In this document: positions 60,230-64,000 of the stretch, piece by piece
Layout: each line of letters opens with the position of its first letter
How positions within the stretch are numbered: position 1 is the stretch's first letter
Assembly: GCF_030317115.1 (NCBI RefSeq)
Contig: NZ_JASZYF010000005.1
Location: 186,001-250,000 of the forward strand
Direction: 5' to 3'
Source: Variovorax gracilis
GTDB lineage: Bacteria; Pseudomonadota; Gammaproteobacteria; Burkholderiales; Burkholderiaceae_C
Length of the DNA stretch: 64,000 bases
Notes under the pieces: generated by a model
Database searches by the model: none
Seen by the model: the letters and a program-made list of their open reading frames with translations, nothing else
Told to the model about the DNA's origin: nothing
Program-made: the position numbers and the translations under genes

Positions 60230-61266
60230 TGCGCATCGGCACACTGAAGCAGAGCTACATCGCCGACGCCGCGCTGTTCGATTCGCGCACGCAAAAGGCA
60301 TGGCTCGGCATCGGTGCCGCACTGCTCCTGCTTTTCCCCTTCATGGCCAGCGACTACTGGCTGTACCTGGCCTGCCTGGTCGCGATCAACGTGGCGAGCG
60401 CCACCGGGCTCAACATCCTCACCGGCTACACCGGGCTGGTCAGCCTCGGCCAGGCCGCATTCATGGGCCTGGGCGCTTACACCGTCGCCATCATGCAGAC
60501 GCGGCTGGGCACGCCCTTTCTACTCAACCTGATCGCGGGCGGCGTCGTGGCGATGCTCGGTGGCCTGGTGGTCGGCATTCCCTCGCTGCGCGTGAAGGGC
60601 CTGTACCTCGCGATCGCGACGATCGCGGCCTCGTTCATCGCGCACTTCCTGTTCGCCAACCTCAAGCTCACGGGCGGCACCTCCGGCCTTTCGCTGCCGC
60701 CCGCGCAGCTGTTCGGGCTCGCGCTCGACACTTCCTTCCGGCTGTACTGGGTGATCGTGCCGGTCACCTTGTCGATGGTGCTGGGGGCAGCCAACCTGTT
60801 CCGCACGCGCATCGGCCGCGCCTTCATCGCGATTCGCGACCGCGACATCTCGGCCGAGGTTCTCGGCATTCCCCTGCTTCGCTACAAGCTTCTGTCTTTC
60901 GGTCTCTCGTCCTTCTACGCGGGCGTGGCAGGTGGGCTCTGGGCTTACTTCTTCCGCGTCGTCACGCCTGAGAGCTTTCCGCTGCTGATGTCGATCTTCT
61001 TCCTGGCCGCAATCATCGTCGGCGGCATGGGCACGATTCTCGGCGGCATCCTCGGCGCGCTTTTCATGACGATGGTGCCGGAGCTGCTCAAGCTGGTGTT
61101 CGACCTGTTGCCGGGCGGCACGGAAATGACGGTGTTCCTCTCGCCCGTTCGAACCCTGGTCTTCGGCCTGTTGATCGTCGGCTTCCTCGTGTTCGAGCCG
61201 CATGGCCTCGCGGAAGTGTGGCGGCGCATGCGTCGCTTCTTCCACCTCTGGCCTTTCAGGTCATGA
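60229..61266 (+). CDS. ABC importer permease, LivM type
   Basis: A 345-residue permease with about nine helices. After a 25-residue N-terminal extension come NILTGYTGLVSLGQAAFMGLGAY and later FIAIRDRDISAEVLGIPLLRYKL, both LivM hallmarks. It pairs with the LivH-type protein. Overlaps the upstream gene by one base and is followed after 34 bases by the receptor gene. Confidence 0.94.
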   Translation: MRIGTLKQSYIADAALFDSRTQKAWLGIGAALLLLFPFMASDYWLYLACLVAINVASATGLNILTGYTGLVSLGQAAFMGLGAYTVAIMQTRLGTPFLLNLIAGGVVAMLGGLVVGIPSLRVKGLYLAIATIAASFIAHFLFANLKLTGGTSGLSLPPAQLFGLALDTSFRLYWVIVPVTLSMVLGAANLFRTRIGRAFIAIRDRDISAEVLGIPLLRYKLLSFGLSSFYAGVAGGLWAYFFRVVTPESFPLLMSIFFLAAIIVGGMGTILGGILGALFMTMVPELLKLVFDLLPGGTEMTVFLSPVRTLVFGLLIVGFLVFEPHGLAEVWRRMRRFFHLWPFRS

Positions 61267-61300
61267 ATCCCGCCAGTCACATTCACAACCGGAGACATCC

Positions 61301-62491
61301 ATGAATGCACAGAAGAAGTCATCCCCCTCTCTGCGCCGTCGCAGCCTGGTATTGGCCGCCGGCGCCGCGCTTGCCGCGCCGCTGTCCGTCCATGCCCAGG
61401 CCGGCGAGGACATCGTGATCGGCGGATCGATCCCCATGACGGGGGTCTTCGCATTCGCCGGCATCGGCATCAATGCCGGCATTGCCGACTACGTGAAGAT
61501 CGTCAACGACGCCGGCGGCATCAAGGGCCGCAAGCTGCGCTACGTGCCGGAGGACACCGGCTACAAGGTCGACGCATCCGTGGCCGCATTCAAGAAGATC
61601 ACGAGCCAGAACAAGGTCAACCTCTACTACGGCGACTCCACAGGCTTCTCGAAGACCATCAACCCCGAGCTTGACCGCAGCGGACAGATCCTGATGGCGG
61701 GTGCATCCTTTGCGACCGAACTCAACGACCCGGCAAAGTACCCGAACCAGTTCCTGGTCGGCCCCGACTACACCGAGATGTTCGGCATCCTGCTGAAGCA
61801 CATCGCAAAGGAAAAGCCGGGTGCCAAGGTAGCCTTCGTCTATTCCGACTCCGAATTCGGTCGCGATCCGATCGAAGCCAGCGAAGCGGCAGCCAAGAAG
61901 CTGGGCCTTACGGTGGCGGTCAAGCTCATGACGCCGCCCGGCAGCGTCGATGTGTCGACGGAGGTCATCAAGCTGCGCCGCGCCAATCCCGACTACACGA
62001 TCTTTCACGGCTACGTGCTCGCGCCGATTCCGGAGTTCGTACAGCAGGGCAAGCAGATGGGAATGACCAGCAAGTGGATGGGCACCTTCTGGACCATGGA
62101 CAGTTCGACCGTCATGAAGATGGGGGAGGCAGGCGACGGTTTCATGGGGGTGATGCCCTACCGCTACTACTACGACACCTCCGCCAAGTCGCCAATGCTC
62201 GACAAGATCCGGCAGATGCGCCCCGAGTACCAGAGCACCGCATACACGCAGGGCTTCCTGACGGCGATGCTGTTCACCGAAGCAGCCAAGCGAACGCTCG
62301 ATGCGGGCAAGCCGCTGGACGGCAAGAACCTGAAGGCGGCGCTCAACACCATCAAGGACTTCGACACGGGCGGCCTGATCGGGGTGCCGATCACCATCAA
62401 GGGCAACTCGATCCCGGTCGGGCGCGTCTACACCGCCGACATGAAGGCACAGAAGATGGTGCCCTCATCGGACTGGATCAAGCTGGATTGA
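61301..62491 (+). CDS. ABC importer solute-binding protein, LivK/HAAT type
   Basis: A 396-residue periplasmic receptor. The basic signal (residues 1-33, RRRSLVLAAGAALAAPLSVHAQ) has a possible twin-arginine look but probably is Sec. The mature part begins IVIGGSIPMTGVFAFAGIG, typical of type I receptors, with KGRKLRYVPEDTGYKVD. GGAG precedes ATG 61301. The ligand pocket cannot be read; the family binds branched-chain amino acids, amides, urea or aromatic acids. Confidence 0.94.
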   Translation: MNAQKKSSPSLRRRSLVLAAGAALAAPLSVHAQAGEDIVIGGSIPMTGVFAFAGIGINAGIADYVKIVNDAGGIKGRKLRYVPEDTGYKVDASVAAFKKITSQNKVNLYYGDSTGFSKTINPELDRSGQILMAGASFATELNDPAKYPNQFLVGPDYTEMFGILLKHIAKEKPGAKVAFVYSDSEFGRDPIEASEAAAKKLGLTVAVKLMTPPGSVDVSTEVIKLRRANPDYTIFHGYVLAPIPEFVQQGKQMGMTSKWMGTFWTMDSSTVMKMGEAGDGFMGVMPYRYYYDTSAKSPMLDKIRQMRPEYQSTAYTQGFLTAMLFTEAAKRTLDAGKPLDGKNLKAALNTIKDFDTGGLIGVPITIKGNSIPVGRVYTADMKAQKMVPSSDWIKLD

Positions 62492-62498
62492 CGCATCG

Positions 62499-63320
62499 AT
62501 GAGCAACGCGGCGGCCAAGGACCTGGTGCTGGAGGTCAACAACATCGAGGTGGTCTACAACAAGGTCGTGCAGGTGCTGCGCGGTTTGTCGTTGGCCGTG
62601 CCGCGTGGGCAGATCGTGGCGCTGCTGGGAAGCAACGGCGCTGGCAAGTCGACGACGCTCAAGGCCGTGTCGGGCCTGCTCGCGCTGGAGGATGGCGAGT
62701 TGCAGGCTGGCCGCATCGTGTTCAACGGCGTGTCGACCGACCGGATAGCGCCACAGCAGCTGGTGCGACGCGGCCTGAGCCATGTGATGGAGGGCCGCCG
62801 CGTCTTCGAGGACCTCACGGTCGAGGAAAACCTCGTTGCCGCCACCTATGCGCGCACCGGCCGCGGCGCGCCGCCGCGCAGCTTCGACAGCGTCTATGCC
62901 TACTTCCCTCGCCTGCATGAGCGGCGCAAGGGCTTGGCCGGTTACCTCTCGGGAGGGGAGCAGCAGATGCTCGCGATCGGCCGCGCCCTGGTAGCCGAGC
63001 CCGAGTTGATCCTGCTCGACGAGCCCTCGCTCGGCCTCTCGCCCAAGCTGGTGGAGGACATCTTCACCATCATCGCGAGAATCAATGCCGAGCGCGGCGT
63101 CTCGATGCTGTTGGTGGAGCAGAACGCAAGCGTCGCGCTGGCCGTCGCGCACAGCGGCTACATCATGGAGAACGGAAAGGTCGTGATCAACGGCAGCGCC
63201 GAGCGGCTCGCGGCCGACCCCGACGTGCGCGAGTTCTACCTCGGCGTGGGCGGCGGTGGCGAGGCGCGCAGCTTCCGCGGTCTCAAGCACTACAAGCGCC
63301 GCAAGCGCTGGTTGTCATGA
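62499..63320 (+). CDS. ABC importer ATPase, LivF type
   Basis: A 273-residue ATPase: Walker A GSNGAGKST (near residue 48), signature LSGGEQQMLAIGRAL, Walker B LILLDEPSLGLSPKLVE (LivF type), switch His replaced by Gln in LLVEQNASVAL, as usual in LivF. The C-terminus carries an extra basic stretch (KHYKRRKRW). It is seven bases after the receptor gene and overlaps the acyl-CoA synthetase start by four bases (ATGA). Confidence 0.94.
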   Translation: MSNAAAKDLVLEVNNIEVVYNKVVQVLRGLSLAVPRGQIVALLGSNGAGKSTTLKAVSGLLALEDGELQAGRIVFNGVSTDRIAPQQLVRRGLSHVMEGRRVFEDLTVEENLVAATYARTGRGAPPRSFDSVYAYFPRLHERRKGLAGYLSGGEQQMLAIGRALVAEPELILLDEPSLGLSPKLVEDIFTIIARINAERGVSMLLVEQNASVALAVAHSGYIMENGKVVINGSAERLAADPDVREFYLGVGGGGEARSFRGLKHYKRRKRWLS

Positions 63321-64000
63321 GCAGTGTGCTACCCGCCTCGACCCTGCCGCAGATGCTGCGCGAGCAGGCGCGTACGCGGCCCGACGTCATCGCGATCCGG
63401 CAGAAGGACTTCGGCATCTGGCATCCGGTGAGCTGGGCGGACTACTACCGACGCGCGAGTCACTTCGGGCTCGGCCTCCGCGCATTGGGACTGCCCGCGG
63501 GCGGCCACCTCGGCATCATTTCCGAGAACCGCATCGAGTGGGTGCTGGCGCAGATGGGCGCGGGGCTGGTCGGTGCGGTGACGGTCGGCGTCTATCCGAC
63601 CAGCCCGAGCAACGAGATCGCGTACGTGGTGGCCCACGCGGACATCGAAGTGATCGTCTGCGAGGACCAGGAACAGACCGACAAGATCATCGAAGCGCTG
63701 GATCGGTTGCCACGCCTGCTGAAGATCATCGTCATGGAAACGAAAGGCCTGCGCAGCCTCGACATCTCCTTGCACGACCGCGTCGTGCGCTTCGCCGACG
63801 TCGAGCGGGCCGGTGCGGAAGCAGCGAGCCGGGGCGGCGACGCGCAGATCGACGCCGCACTGCAGGCGCAGACTCTGGCCGACACCGGGCTGATGATCTA
63901 CACCTCGGGCTCCACCGGCAAGCCCAAGGGCGCAATGATCTCCTATCGAAACATCCGCGGCATCGTGCCCGGCATCATCGAGCGCCTCGGCCTGGACAGC
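63317..64000 (+). CDS. AMP-dependent acyl-CoA synthetase (3' end cut by window)
   Basis: The first 228 residues of an adenylate-forming ligase, open to the right edge. After MSSVLPASTLPQMLREQA the sequence follows long-chain/aromatic acyl-CoA ligases (WADYYRRASHFGLGLRALG, SENRIEWVLAQMGAGLVGAV) and has the P-loop YTSGSTGKPKGAM. It starts inside the LivF stop (ATGA), so import and CoA activation are coupled. The missing C-terminal part prevents a substrate call: fatty, phenylacetic or benzoic acids are possible. Confidence 0.92.
   Translation, partial: MSSVLPASTLPQMLREQARTRPDVIAIRQKDFGIWHPVSWADYYRRASHFGLGLRALGLPAGGHLGIISENRIEWVLAQMGAGLVGAVTVGVYPTSPSNEIAYVVAHADIEVIVCEDQEQTDKIIEALDRLPRLLKIIVMETKGLRSLDISLHDRVVRFADVERAGAEAASRGGDAQIDAALQAQTLADTGLMIYTSGSTGKPKGAMISYRNIRGIVPGIIERLGLDS

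Noticed and set aside
1..64000. Prophage, transposon, integron or defence island
   Set aside because: No integrase, transposase, capsid, toxin-antitoxin or restriction genes are recognisable, and the single tRNA gene has no adjacent integrase or duplicated 3' end.

Overview
The window is high-GC DNA from a beta-proteobacterium, most likely a member of the Comamonadaceae close to Variovorax. The assignment rests on gene content: Bug/TctC-type solute receptors, a phaC-phaA pair, the order thrS-infC-rpmI-rplT-pheS-pheT-ihfA-merR, an AK-rich tail fused to a SWIB domain, and dense, mostly co-directional operons. No phage, insertion sequence, CRISPR array or replication origin was seen. Genes are cut at both edges: an ABC ATPase on the left and an acyl-CoA synthetase on the right.

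Layout. 1-4961 (+): the end of a UgpC/MalK-type ABC importer operon (ATPase, binding protein, two permeases) closed by an endonuclease/exonuclease/phosphatase-fold hydrolase. 5071-9891 (-): a Bug receptor with an RraA-like protein, then phaC-phaA for polyhydroxyalkanoate. 9995-16688: housekeeping and small-metabolism genes (PgeF, a maleylacetoacetate/maleylpyruvate isomerase facing an FAH-family hydrolase, Nudix, CreA, an ABC exporter, an NlpD-like lipoprotein, DUF1810, DUF1488). 16775-19171: cytochrome b561, two YceI proteins and a channel-like membrane protein. 19234-22280: MarR regulator facing a GT1 glycosyltransferase, a periplasmic two-repeat protein and an FHA protein. 22575-30738 (-): tRNA-Pro(GGG) and the conserved translation cluster from thrS to merR, with a candidate leader-peptide attenuator before thrS. 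30804-35857: a monooxygenase-fold protein facing a GlxA-type regulator, isocitrate lyase, gamma-glutamylcyclotransferase, an EamA transporter and the SWIB protein.

35879-46932 looks like one catabolic locus: a ThDP enzyme of the acetolactate synthase family facing a TetR regulator, then a long + operon with a NitT/TauT ABC importer, an enolase-superfamily enzyme, a Bug receptor, a Gfo/Idh/MocA dehydrogenase, a DUF993 aldolase-like protein and a sugar-phosphate isomerase/epimerase-like protein. The substrate cannot be read from the sequence; a sugar acid or polyol is the simplest guess. 47196-49301 is an orphan RTX/cadherin-like protein. 49446-57657 holds an AlkX-like winged-helix protein, an FMN riboswitch in front of a RibH2-like lumazine synthase, a GST, ArsC, TauE/SafE and MFS transporters, an AraC regulator, a SulP transporter and ArfB.

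57661-64000: a TetR regulator facing a LivGHMKF-type importer that runs directly into an acyl-CoA synthetase gene. A near-perfect 31-bp palindrome lies between the two transcription units. The arrangement suggests uptake of a carboxylic acid followed by CoA activation under TetR control. The most notable candidate findings are the thrS attenuator, the AUC start of infC, this TetR operator and module, and the two-receptor catabolic operon at 38-47 kb.
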